Assembly: GCA_046348585.1 (NCBI GenBank)
Contig: JAXMDZ010000015.1
Span: 1 to 64,000, forward strand
Direction of reading: 5' to 3'
DNA from: JADZAI01 sp046348585
GTDB lineage: Bacteria > Pseudomonadota > Alphaproteobacteria > Micropepsales > Micropepsaceae
Length of the DNA stretch: 64,000 nucleotides
A program made the position numbers and the translations under genes. This document shows, piece after piece, positions 33,182 to 42,700 of the stretch; within the stretch, counting starts at the first letter, position 1, and the number at the start of each line of letters is the position of its first letter. The notes beneath the pieces are model-generated. The model was not told the origin of the DNA, ran no database searches, and saw nothing but the letters and a program-made list of their open reading frames with translations.

Positions 33182-34513
33182 ATGCGCCAGCCTGCCCTCG
33201 CCCTCGCCTTCGCGCTTCTGGCCGCCGCCTGCGCCAGCCCCGGCGCGCCGCCCCCGCAGGCCGCCCCGATGCCCGCGCCGCCGCCGCCTCCGCCTTCGGG
33301 CGGCGAGACCTCGATCACCGCGTCCGGCGGCGGGCCGAGGCTGAACCCCACCGTCAACCAGCCGGTCGTCAACCCGACCGAGGGCGGCTTCCAGACCTAT
33401 CTCGCCGAACTGCGGCCGCGGATGCTGTCCGCCGGCATCGCGCCCGCCACCTGGGAACGGGCGATGAAGGGCGTGACGCTGAACCGCAAGTCGATCGAAT
33501 TGTCGTCCGGCGCTTCGGGCGGCATGGGCCGCATCTGGGACTATCTGGAGCGCGTCGACACGCTGCTGCCGCGCGGCCGCGCGGCGGTCGCCGCCAATCG
33601 CGCCGCGCTCGACAAGGCCGCCCGCGAGACCGGCGTCGATGCCGTCGCCATCGCCGGCATCTGGGGCAACGAGACGAGCTACGGCAACGTGCTCGGCAAT
33701 TTCTACATCGTCGAGGCGTTGGCGAGCCTCGCCTATGAAGGCCGCCGCCGCGCCTTTTTCGAGGACGAACTCCACGCCGCGCTGACGCTGCTGCAGGACG
33801 GCCTCGTCACCCGCGAGGAGTTGACCGGCTCGTATGCCGGGGCGCTCGGCCAGGTACAGTTCATGCCCTCCAACATCCTCGCGCTCGGGCGCGACGGCGA
33901 CGGCGACGGCGAGCGCGATCTGCGCGGCTCGCTGAACGATGCTTTCCTCTCCTGCGGCAATTATCTGCGCCACCACGGCTGGCGGCCGGGCGAGCCGTGG
34001 CTCGCCGAGGCGCGCCTGCCCGGCGGTTTCCGCTGGGAACTCGCCGGCCCCGACATCGTCAAGACCGCCGCCGAGTGGGACGAACTGGGCGTGCGCACGG
34101 TGGGCGGCGAGCGCATCTCCTCGATGGTGGCGGCCGACGCGCCGGTCTCGATCCTCCTGCCCGCCGGTTATCGCGGCGTGCCGCTCGTCGCCTTCGAGAA
34201 CTATCGCCGCTTCCTCGACTACAATCCCTCGCAGGCCTATGCGATCGCCGTGTCGCATCTCGCCAACCGGCTGGACGGGGGCGGCGGCTTCGCCCAGGGC
34301 TGGCCGACCGACCTCGGCGGCATGAGCGCCGCCGAGATGACCGAGCTTCAGTCGCTGCTCGTCGCCCAGGGCTACGACCTTTCCGCCGACGGCCGCTTCG
34401 GCGACAAGACCCGCCGCGCCGTGCGCGCCTATCAGCTGAGCGCCGGGCTGCCGGCCGACGGCTATCCGACCGACGCGCTGCTAGCGCGGCTGAGAAGCGA
34501 GCCGGTCTCGTGA
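33182..34513 (+). CDS. MltB-type lytic murein transglycosylase, lipoprotein form, with peptidoglycan-binding domain
   Basis: A 443-residue lytic transglycosylase. The lipobox LLAAAC puts the lipid Cys near residue 17. A Pro-rich spacer and the catalytic SLT_2 domain (about residues 65-360) follow: GIWGNETSYGNV holds the catalytic Glu, GALGQVQFMPSNILALGRDGDGDGERDL and FLDYNPSQAYAIAVSHLANRLDG are family motifs. A C-terminal peptidoglycan_binding_1 domain (ELQSLLVAQGYDLSADGRFGDKTRRAVRAYQ) anchors it to the wall. It cleaves MurNAc-GlcNAc to 1,6-anhydroMurNAc. It is followed, with an overlapping GTGA, by a paralogue of the same design. Confidence 0.92.
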   Translation: MRQPALALAFALLAAACASPGAPPPQAAPMPAPPPPPPSGGETSITASGGGPRLNPTVNQPVVNPTEGGFQTYLAELRPRMLSAGIAPATWERAMKGVTLNRKSIELSSGASGGMGRIWDYLERVDTLLPRGRAAVAANRAALDKAARETGVDAVAIAGIWGNETSYGNVLGNFYIVEALASLAYEGRRRAFFEDELHAALTLLQDGLVTREELTGSYAGALGQVQFMPSNILALGRDGDGDGERDLRGSLNDAFLSCGNYLRHHGWRPGEPWLAEARLPGGFRWELAGPDIVKTAAEWDELGVRTVGGERISSMVAADAPVSILLPAGYRGVPLVAFENYRRFLDYNPSQAYAIAVSHLANRLDGGGGFAQGWPTDLGGMSAAEMTELQSLLVAQGYDLSADGRFGDKTRRAVRAYQLSAGLPADGYPTDALLARLRSEPVS

Positions 34514-35784
34514 AGGCGCTCGCCCTCCTCGCCGCGGCGCTGCTCGCCGGCAACGCCGCCGCCGCCGACGTCTGCGCCGTCAAGGTGCCCGAGCCGCCGC
34601 CGCCCCAGGCCGCCGACGGCTCGGCGCTGACGGTCGCGGGTTTCAAGTCCTGGCTCGCCGATTTCCGCGCGCGGGCGCTGGAGGCGGGCATCCCGGCCGC
34701 GCTCTTCGACAAGGCGATGAAGGGCGTCGTCTTCACGCCCAAGACCATCGAGCGCGCCTACAACGCCAACGAGCGCACCCAGCGCATCTGGGACTATCTG
34801 AAGAATCGCCCCAGCCCCGAACGCCTGAAGACCGGCAAGGAGATGCTCGCCGCCTACAGGACGACGCTCGCGCGGATCGAGGACGAGACCGGCATTCCGC
34901 CCGAAGTGCTCGTCACCTTCTGGGGCGTCGAGACCGACTACGGCCGCAACAAGGGCAAGGACGACATCTTCCAGGCGATGGCGGCGCTCGCCTATGAGGG
35001 CAATCGCCGCGACTTCTACGAAAGCAACCTTGTCGCCGCGATGCGCATCATGCAGCGCACCGGCTTTCCCAAGTCCAAGATGGTGGGAAGCTGGGCGGGA
35101 GCGGTCGGTCACGCGCAGTTCATGCCGGAGGCCTATCTGCAATACGCGGTCGACGGCGACGGCGACGGCGTGGTCGATCTGTGGGATTCGGTCGAGGACG
35201 CTTTCGCCTCGAAGGCCAATTATCTGCGCGAGCGCAACGCCAAGACGCCCTGGCGCAAGGGCCAGGCCTGGATCGCCGAGGTCCAGCCGCCGGCGGGCTT
35301 CGCCTTCGAGGACGGCGATCTCACCATCAAGAAGCCGATCGGCAGCTGGACGATCCGCGGCGTAACGCTGATCGGCGGCGGCGCGCTCACCGATCTGCGG
35401 GGCGTTTCGACCGACACGCCCGCCGCCGTGTTCGCGCCCGGCGGGATGCGCGGGCCGACCGTGATGACGCTGCCGAACTTCGACCGTTTCGTCGATTACA
35501 ATCCTTCGCAGTCCTATGCGCTCGCCATCGCGCTGTGGTCGAACGCGATCGCCGGGCGGCCGGGTCTTGAGACGCCTTGGCCGGTGGACGAGCCCGACAT
35601 CACACGCGCCCAGGCCTATGCGCTGCAGAAGAAGCTGAAGGCGCTCGGCCATACCGACGCCGAGCCGGACGGCGATATCGGCAAGGGCACGCGCGCGGCG
35701 ATCCGCTCGTTCCAGCTGGCGAACGGGATGGTGGCGGACGGCTTTCCGTCGTGCGCGCTGCTGAAGAAGGTGCTGGCGCAGTAG
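34510..35784 (+). CDS. MltB-type lytic murein transglycosylase, soluble form, with peptidoglycan-binding domain
   Basis: A 424-residue paralogue of the preceding gene, starting at GTG within GTGA. It has a cleavable signal peptide (VKALALLAAALLAGNAAAAD) and no lipobox, so it should be periplasmic. Matching SLT_2 motifs: TFWGVETDYGRNKG (catalytic Glu), GAVGHAQFMPEAYLQYAVDGDGDGVVDLWDSVEDAFASKANYL, FVDYNPSQSYALAIALW. The C-terminal peptidoglycan-binding domain is QKKLKALGHTDAEPDGDIGKGTRAAIRSFQLANG. The two genes are clearly related by tandem duplication, then split into membrane-bound and soluble forms. Confidence 0.92.
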   Translation: MKALALLAAALLAGNAAAADVCAVKVPEPPPPQAADGSALTVAGFKSWLADFRARALEAGIPAALFDKAMKGVVFTPKTIERAYNANERTQRIWDYLKNRPSPERLKTGKEMLAAYRTTLARIEDETGIPPEVLVTFWGVETDYGRNKGKDDIFQAMAALAYEGNRRDFYESNLVAAMRIMQRTGFPKSKMVGSWAGAVGHAQFMPEAYLQYAVDGDGDGVVDLWDSVEDAFASKANYLRERNAKTPWRKGQAWIAEVQPPAGFAFEDGDLTIKKPIGSWTIRGVTLIGGGALTDLRGVSTDTPAAVFAPGGMRGPTVMTLPNFDRFVDYNPSQSYALAIALWSNAIAGRPGLETPWPVDEPDITRAQAYALQKKLKALGHTDAEPDGDIGKGTRAAIRSFQLANGMVADGFPSCALLKKVLAQ

Positions 35785-35786
35785 CG

Positions 35787-36041
35787 ATGCCGAAGAACCG
35801 CGACCGCGAGAAGCTGGCGATCGCGCGGCGGGACGGCGCGGCCTGCTTCTATTGCGGCCGCCCACGCCGCAATCCGCTAGTGATGACGATCGAGCATTTG
35901 CTGCCGCGCGCCTCGGGCGGGGGCAACGAGCTGGCGAACCTGCGGCTCGCCGATCCGCTCTGCAACAAGTTCGCCGGCCGGCGCAGCGTCGCCGACAAGC
36001 TGGAGCTGCGCGCCAAATGGCGGCTGGCCGAAGGGCTTTAG
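35787..36041 (+). CDS. Small HNH endonuclease-domain protein
   Basis: An 84-residue protein with a zinc-type CxxC (FYCG, Cys21/24) and the HNH core TIEHLLPRASGGGNELANLRLADPLCN: the first His is in EHLLPRA, then Asn in GNELANLRL, with Cys-Asn in place of the last His (DPLCN). Compact HNH proteins of this type are common in alphaproteobacteria and are often annotated as HNH endonucleases, with no defined target. It starts 2 bases after the transglycosylase stop, so it is probably co-transcribed, but a role in wall metabolism is not implied. Confidence 0.8.
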   Translation: MPKNRDREKLAIARRDGAACFYCGRPRRNPLVMTIEHLLPRASGGGNELANLRLADPLCNKFAGRRSVADKLELRAKWRLAEGL

Positions 36042-36045
36042 GCCG

Positions 36046-37398
36046 CTAGACCTTGGGCACGCCGGTTTCGGCGTTGTCTTCCGGTTCGGCGTCGAGGATG
36101 CGCAGGCGCGGCGTCATCGCGACATAGATCGCCATCACGATCATCATCGCCGCGCCGAGCACATAGGGCGCGCGCGGCTCCCAGGCATAGAGCGCATTGC
36201 CGACCAGCGGCGCGAAGATGAAGCCCGAGGCCGAGGCGCCGCCGGTCAACCCCGCCGCCGCGCCCTGCTGCTCCTTGCCGACCGCGAGCGAGGCCGCCGC
36301 CGCATAGCCCGGCCGGATCAGGCCGAAGCCGAGCCCCGACAGCAGCAGCGCGAAGGTGATCAGCCCGTAGGTCTGGCCGATGACGAAGATCACATAGGAG
36401 ACGAACGAGATGCCGATCCCGATCTTCACCAGCTGGCCCGCCGCCAGTTGCAGGCGCTGCACGATCACCAGCTGCGCGAACAGCGCCGCGACCGACGACA
36501 CCATCAGCCCGACGCCCGACATCTGGATCGCCTGGTCGGTGTCGAGCTTGAGGACGTCCATGAAGAAGAACCCGACCGTCTGGATCGGGAACGCGCCCGC
36601 CGTGCCCAGCAGCACGCCGAAGACCATGAAGGGCACGATTCGCGGATCGCGCCACGACAGCCGCGCCTTGGCGTGCGCCTTCATCACCGGCGCGGTGCGT
36701 TCGGGCAGGAAGCGCCAGATGACGAAGGCCGAGGCGGCCCCGACCGCGGCGACGAAGTAGAGCGGCGCGATATTGCCCATCACCGCCAGCGCCGCCACGA
36801 CGCCCGGTCCCATCGTGGTGCCGAGACCGAAGGCGGCGTTGAGCGTGGCGACCGCGTTGGTCCGCTCCGAGGCGCTGGTCCGGTCGGCGATATAGCCCTG
36901 CGCGGCCGGAAAGCCGGCCGAGCCGAATATGCCGTAGATCGAGCGCGAGGCGATCATCAGCGGATAGACGATAGCGACCGGCAGAAGCCCCATCAGGCCG
37001 ACTTCGACGGCGGTCGCGAAACTGAACATCGAGAGCGCGAAGGCCGAAAGCCCCAGCACGATCATCGGACGGCGGCCATGGCGGTCGCTGCGGGCCCCCC
37101 AATAGGCCGACGAGAACACCCAGATCGTCGCCGAGATGGCGAAGATCGCGCCGGTCTGGAACTCGCTCATGCCCAGTTCGCGCGACACCGGCGGCAGGAT
37201 CGCGAACATGCCCGACTGCCCGACCCCGAGGCAGACGAGGCTGAGGAAGAGGATCTGGAAGGCGCGCCGCCGTTGGGCGGGCGAGGAGGGACCCTCGCCC
37301 CGCTCGCCGGTGCCGACCGGCGTGAAGGCGCGCGCCCACAGCGACGCCTTCGCGGGCGTTGGCTCGGGCGCTGGGGGCTGATCCGTCATCGGGCGCAT
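36046..37398 (-). CDS. Major facilitator superfamily transporter
   Basis: A ~450-residue MFS protein with a 50-residue Pro/Ala-rich cytoplasmic N-terminus and twelve predicted helices. Motif A is GARSDRHGRRPMIVLG between TM2 and TM3, and GFPAAQGYIADRTSASERTNAVATLNAAFGLGTTMGP is the TM4-5 segment of DHA1-type antiporters. This suggests a drug or metabolite:H+ antiporter of the TetA/Bcr type, substrate unknown. The exact start is uncertain: ATG 37398 and ATG 37389 are both possible and neither has a strong ribosome site. It is convergent with the HNH gene. Confidence 0.88.
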   Translation of the reverse strand: MRPMTDQPPAPEPTPAKASLWARAFTPVGTGERGEGPSSPAQRRRAFQILFLSLVCLGVGQSGMFAILPPVSRELGMSEFQTGAIFAISATIWVFSSAYWGARSDRHGRRPMIVLGLSAFALSMFSFATAVEVGLMGLLPVAIVYPLMIASRSIYGIFGSAGFPAAQGYIADRTSASERTNAVATLNAAFGLGTTMGPGVVAALAVMGNIAPLYFVAAVGAASAFVIWRFLPERTAPVMKAHAKARLSWRDPRIVPFMVFGVLLGTAGAFPIQTVGFFFMDVLKLDTDQAIQMSGVGLMVSSVAALFAQLVIVQRLQLAAGQLVKIGIGISFVSYVIFVIGQTYGLITFALLLSGLGFGLIRPGYAAAASLAVGKEQQGAAAGLTGGASASGFIFAPLVGNALYAWEPRAPYVLGAAMMIVMAIYVAMTPRLRILDAEPEDNAETGVPKV

Positions 37399-37535
37399 TC
37401 TTGTTCTTGAGCGCGCCGGGCGCGCCTTGGCGTCCCTCCTAACAGCGCGGCGCGCGGGGCGTAAACCGCCAAGGCCGGGCGGCCCATCACATTGGGCGAC
37501 GATGGTGTCGCACGCGCCACGCGGGCGACGCTGCG

Positions 37536-39692
37536 TCACATCTGCCGCTTGAGGCGGATTCGCGAGGAGGCCGAGCGGCCTTCGGCGTCGATCACCGTGA
37601 CGCGCACGAAGCCTTCCTCGCGCGGCTGCCACTCGGTCTGCGCGTAGGCGTCGGCGGCCGGCAGCGGCGTGCCGTCGACCACCCAGCGCAGCGGTTTGGA
37701 GCCGCCGTCGGCGCGCAGGATCAGCGCCGGGTCCGCTTCGTTCAACTCCACCACCGCGCCGTCGGGCGGGAAGGCGATGACCGGCGGCGGCACCGCGCGG
37801 GCAAGGCCCGCCACCATGCGGGTCGGCGAGAAACGCTGGAGCGCGGGCGGCAATTGTTCGGCATTGGCGACGATGAGCGCGTCCTTCGGCGGCGGCCTGG
37901 AAAGGCCCGGCTCGGCGGGCAGCAGCTCGAACACCCGCAGCATCACCGGACCGGCGGCGTTGCGCCCCAGTTCGCCCGGCCGCGTCGAGCCGTCGGCCCG
38001 CCCGGTCCAGACGCCGACCGTGTAGCGGGGCGACACGCCGACCGTCCAGGCGTCGCGATAGCCGAACGAGGTGCCGGTCTTGAAGGCGATCTCGCGGCCG
38101 CGATCGATGCCCCGGCCCATCGCCCAGCCGTCCGGCAGGGGAGAGCCGCGCAGGATGTCGAACAGATACCATGCAGCGACCGGCCCGAAGATGCGATGAG
38201 GCTCGCCCGGCGTCTCGTCGGCATAGCGGCGCAGCGGCCGGACCAGGCCGTCATTGGCGATGCCGGTGTAGAGCATCGTCAGGTCTTCCAGCGTGATACC
38301 GACGCCGCCCAGCGCCATCGGCAGCGACGGCCCGGCGAAGTGCCCCGACCAGGTGAGCCGCGCGCCGCCCTGGGTCATCGTCGCCGCCAGCCGCACCGGG
38401 CCGACGCGATCCAGCACCGACACCGCCGGCACGTTCAGCGACTGGTGCAGCGCCTCGCGCACCGTAACCGTGCCCTGGAAGCCGCGGTCGAAATTGCGCG
38501 GCGCGTAGGAGCCGAAGCTGACCGGCTTGTCGTCGATCAGCGTTTCGGGATGCAGCATCACGTCATCGAAGGCGATGCCGTAGATGAAGGGCTTGAGCGC
38601 CGATCCCGGCGAGCGCATGCGCCGCGCCAGATCGATCTGCCCGGTCGCGCCCCAGAAATCGGTCGAACCGGCATAGGCGACGACCTTCGAGGTGGCGTTT
38701 TCCACCACCACCACGGCGATGTCGCCGCCGTCGGCCAGCGTGCCGCGCTGGACGGTCAGCAGGCGCTCGACCGCCGCCTGGATGCGGGCGTCGAGCGTGG
38801 TGACGATCTCGCCGTCCTGCGGCCGTTCCTGCCGCGCCTCGACGGCGAGGTGCGGCGCGGAGAACGGCATCGCGAGCCGGGCGGCCGGCACGGCGTCCTC
38901 CATCGCCTCGGCGGCGTCCTGGGCGCTGATTTCGCCCTTTTCGGCGAGGAGGCGCAGAACCTTGTCGCGCGCCGCCTTGGCCCGGGCCGGGAAGCGGTCG
39001 GGGCGGTTGCGTTCGGGCGATTGCGGCAGTGCGATCAGCAGCGCCGCCTCGGCGAGCGTCAGATGGCGCGGCTCCTTGCCGAAATAGGCAAGGCTCGCCG
39101 CCCGCACGCCCTCGATATTGCCGCCCATCGGGGCGAGCGTCAGATAGATGTCGAGGATCTCGTCCTTGCTCAGCCGCGTTTCGATCTGCAGCGCGCGGGC
39201 CGCTTGCAGCATCTTGCCGGGAAGGCTGCGCGGGATCGGCTCCAGCATCCGCGCGACCTGCATGGTCAGCGTCGACGCGCCCGAGACGACGCCGAGATTG
39301 GAGACCAGCTGCCAGGCGGCGCGGCCGACGGCGGCGACATCGACGCCCGCATGATCGCGGAAGCGCCGGTCCTCATAGGCGAGCAGCAGCCGCACATAGC
39401 GCGGATCGACATCCTTCAGCGTGACCGGCAGACGCCATTTGTCGTCCGGCGTCAGGAAGCCGCGCAGCATCGTGCCGTCGGCGGCGAGCACGACGGTCGA
39501 GCGTTCGTGGGCGCGCTCGAAATCCGGCGGGAAGACGAAGTTCGCGGCGGTCAGCGCCAAGGCGCCGACGGCAAGCCCGGCGGCGAAACGCTTGAGGCGG
39601 CGAAAGCGCGGCCGGACCGCGCCGGGCTTCGTCCCCTCCCCTTGAGGGGGAGGGGCAGTGTTGTGTAAGGGCGCAGGCGGTTCGGCAGACAT
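37536..39692 (-). CDS. pbpC: Penicillin-binding protein 1C
   Basis: A 718-residue class A PBP. An N-terminal membrane anchor (FAAGLAVGALALTAANFVF) is followed by the glycosyltransferase domain (YEDRRFRDHAGVD with the catalytic Glu; GASTLTMQVARML; LAEAALLIALPQSPE). The transpeptidase domain has SPGSALKPFIYG (SxxK), SLN in HQSLNVPAVS, and KTGTSFGYRDAW. The C-terminal ~80 residues are the BiPBP_C domain typical of PBP1C. It synthesises peptidoglycan strands. Its first ~16 residues are encoded partly by a REP-like palindrome (39633-39655), giving HNTAPPPQGEG. It is encoded 28 bases after the alpha-2-macroglobulin gene, the same pairing as E. coli yfhM-pbpC. Confidence 0.94.
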   Translation of the reverse strand: MSAEPPAPLHNTAPPPQGEGTKPGAVRPRFRRLKRFAAGLAVGALALTAANFVFPPDFERAHERSTVVLAADGTMLRGFLTPDDKWRLPVTLKDVDPRYVRLLLAYEDRRFRDHAGVDVAAVGRAAWQLVSNLGVVSGASTLTMQVARMLEPIPRSLPGKMLQAARALQIETRLSKDEILDIYLTLAPMGGNIEGVRAASLAYFGKEPRHLTLAEAALLIALPQSPERNRPDRFPARAKAARDKVLRLLAEKGEISAQDAAEAMEDAVPAARLAMPFSAPHLAVEARQERPQDGEIVTTLDARIQAAVERLLTVQRGTLADGGDIAVVVVENATSKVVAYAGSTDFWGATGQIDLARRMRSPGSALKPFIYGIAFDDVMLHPETLIDDKPVSFGSYAPRNFDRGFQGTVTVREALHQSLNVPAVSVLDRVGPVRLAATMTQGGARLTWSGHFAGPSLPMALGGVGITLEDLTMLYTGIANDGLVRPLRRYADETPGEPHRIFGPVAAWYLFDILRGSPLPDGWAMGRGIDRGREIAFKTGTSFGYRDAWTVGVSPRYTVGVWTGRADGSTRPGELGRNAAGPVMLRVFELLPAEPGLSRPPPKDALIVANAEQLPPALQRFSPTRMVAGLARAVPPPVIAFPPDGAVVELNEADPALILRADGGSKPLRWVVDGTPLPAADAYAQTEWQPREEGFVRVTVIDAEGRSASSRIRLKRQM
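39633..39655. repeat. REP-like palindrome inside the 5' end of pbpC
   Basis: CCCCTCCCC-TTGA-GGGGGAGGGG is an inverted repeat lying within codons ~12-20 of pbpC. On the coding strand it encodes an APPPQGEG-type peptide, a common product of such repeats when they land in reading frames. The core differs from the elements at 2511, 7936 and 25366, so it may be a different but related family. Confidence 0.6.
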
Positions 39693-39720
39693 GATCCGAC
39701 CCTGCCCTCCGATTGCGGCC

Positions 39721-42700
39721 TTACTGGGCCGCGATCGTGACGGCGCCCATCGACGAGCGGGCCGTGACCGAAGGCGCATACATGTCTTCGACCACCGCCG
39801 CCGGCTGCGCGAAGCTGCCGGGGATGGTGGCGCGGGCGATGTAGGCGAAGCGGAAGGTCGGCAGCGGGGTGCGGGCTTCCTCTTCCTCGGTCATCCGGTA
39901 CGAGGTGCCGACCGTGAAGGCGGCGACATAGCGGTCGTCGCGCGCTTCCTGAACGCTCGCATAGCTCAGCTTGGCGAGCCACGGATAGACCGTGCTGCCC
40001 TCCTCGCCGACCTTCACGGGGCCTTCGACCTCGAACCCGGCGGGGATCAGGTCGGTCAGCGCCATCTGGCGGAACGAACGGTCCTTGAGCTCGCCCTCGA
40101 TCACCACGACGACCTGGTCGTTCTGCTTGAGCGCGCCGAGGTTCGCCGGCGTGCCGTCGAGATTGTAGTAGGACTTGCTGACCGAGACGCCGTCGCCGAA
40201 GGCCGGCATCGGCGCGGCCGGAACGCCGGTCGCCGAAACGGTGCGCCACACGGCCTTGTCGCCCGTGTTCTTCACCGAAACGCCGGCGGCGATCTCGTTC
40301 AGGGCCGGGGTCATCAGGACCTGGCCCTGCGCGGCGTTCGCCGCCGTGCCGGCGGCTTCGACCTTCACGGGCGCCGCGTTGTTCAGCAGGCGCCACTGGG
40401 CGAGCAGCATCCACGCCTTTTCCTGCGTGGTGGTGTAGTTCAGCCCCATGTTGAAGCCGTTGACCTTGTCGAGCAGGGACGGCAGCAGGGCGTTCTCGCC
40501 CGAATCCGCCGCCACCGCCGTCAGGCCGGCGACGTCGCGCAGCGGCGAGCCGTAATAATAGTACGGCAGGACGTTGAGGTCGCTTTCCAGCGCCAGCGTG
40601 CGGGCGCGGGTGAAGGCGACCGTCGCGCGGCTGCGGTCGCCCGCCTGGACCAGCGCGCCGCCGAGGAAGCCCTGGGCGATGAGCGAATCCGAGTTGGCGC
40701 CGCCATTGTCGGCGAAGTAGCGCAGATCGCCGGGCTGGCCCTGGCCGCCGCGCGCCAGCACGTAGAACGCATAGGCGCGGGCGCCGTCGTCGTTATAGCT
40801 GTCGGTGGCGATCTGGCGGGCGTATTGCAGCGCCCGTTTCAGGCCCTCCTCCGGCACCACATAGCCCTTGGCCTTCGCCTGCATCAGGAAGTCGATGGCG
40901 TAGACTTGGAGGAACTTGTCGGCGTAATCGTCGTAGGACGAGGACCACATGCCGAAGCCGCCGTCGGGACGCTGCATGTCGAGGACGCGGTCGATCGCCT
41001 CCTGCACGCGCAGCGGCACCGCCTTTTCGGCCTCCAGCCCCGAGAACTTGGCCAGATCGTTCAGATAGACCAGCGGCAGCGCGCGGCTCGTCGTCTGTTC
41101 GAGGCAGCCATAGGGATAGCGGTCGAGCCATTTCAGCATGCCCGCGACGTTGTCGAAGCCGCGCGCCCCCGACAGCGTGACCGACACCGTCGCCGAACCC
41201 GGCGTGAAGGCGGTCAGGATCGAGGCCGGCAGGACATAGGTCTCGCCCGCCTTCAGTTCGGCCACGTCGTCGATCGAGGTCGGCAACTGCGGCGCGCGGA
41301 TCTCGATCGGCCACACGCGGTCGACCTTGAAGCCGTCGGGCCCCGTCACCGCCAGCTTGATCGTGGCGATGCCGGCGCTGGTCGCGCTGAGCTTGACCGG
41401 GATCAGCTGGCGCTCGCCGGCGGCGAGCGTACGCTCGACCGTTGCCGAGGCGGGGTCGATCGCCACCGGATCGGCGGAGGTGATCTCCGCCTTGTAGGCC
41501 CCGGCCGCGCCGTCGACATTGTGCAGGTTGAAGCCGACTTCGGCGGTGTCGCCGGGGGCGAGGAAGCGCGGCAGGACGAGTTCCGCCACCACCGCGTCGC
41601 GCACCGTCACCGGCTTCGACGTGAAGCCGACCGCGCCCGGCGTCCAGACGACCGCCATTACGCGCAGCTCGCCGTTGAAGTCGGGCACGTCGAGCGTGAC
41701 GTTGGCCTTGCCGTTCTCCAGCTTCACCGGGCCGGAGAACAGCGCCACCACCTTCTGCGGCACGACCGCGAGGCCGCGTCCGCCGAAGCTGTCGCCGCCG
41801 GTGCGCAGTTCGCCCACCTGGTAGCGCGTCGTCTCGATCAGACGGCCGTAATCGTCGCGGATGTCGACGCCTAGACGGCGCTTGCCGTAGAAATACTTGA
41901 CCGGATCGGGCGTCGCGAAATCGGTGAGCTGCAGCACGCCCTCGTCGATCGCCGCGATCGTGACATAGGCCTCCGGCCCGGCATTGGCGACGCTGACCGG
42001 CACCACCAGCGGGGCGCGCGGCGTCATCTTCTCGGGCGTGCCGAGTTCGACGGCGAGCGTACGGTCCGAAGCGTCGATCGGCAGGTGGACGAGGCCGATG
42101 GCCCGCGCCGCGCCCTTGGTCGAACCGTCGAGCGGCCGGTAGAGCGTGACCAGCGCATAGACGCCCGAGCCCCACTCCTTCTTCACCTCGACCGGAACCG
42201 AAGTGCCCGAGGCCGAGATATCGATGACCCGCGTCTCGTAGACCTTGTCGCCCGCGATCACCAGCAGACCCTTCCCGTCGACCGCCGAGCGCACGTTGAC
42301 GGTGGCGGTGTCGCCGGCCTTGTAGCCCGGCTTGTCGCTGGAGACGGTGAGGCGGTCCGGACGGTCCGAAGCGCTGGCGCCCCAGCCGGCCCAGAAGCGC
42401 ACCGACGAGCGCACGCCGGTGACGGGATCGGTGACCGTCAGGCGATAGCTGCCCCACTCGACCCGGGCCGAGAGCTTGGCCGGTGCGTCGGCGCCGATAT
42501 CGACGGTGCCGCCCGAAATGATCCGATCACGGACGATGCGGTCGTAGCGCCATTCGCCGTCCACCTGGTACCAGCGGTAGTCGACGATCTCGCGCACGAA
42601 CTCGTAGGTCGCGCCTTTCAGCGCCACCGGATCGCCGGCCGCGTTGACCACCGCCACCTCGAACGAGGCGTCGGAGTTTTCGGCGACCGTGTCGTAGTCG

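Noticed and set aside
39658..41874. Long plus-strand frames opposite alpha-2-macroglobulin, and a similar one at 42085-44736
   Set aside because: No recognisable motifs, composition typical of GC-driven antisense frames, and the opposite strand has a complete A2M gene with thioester.
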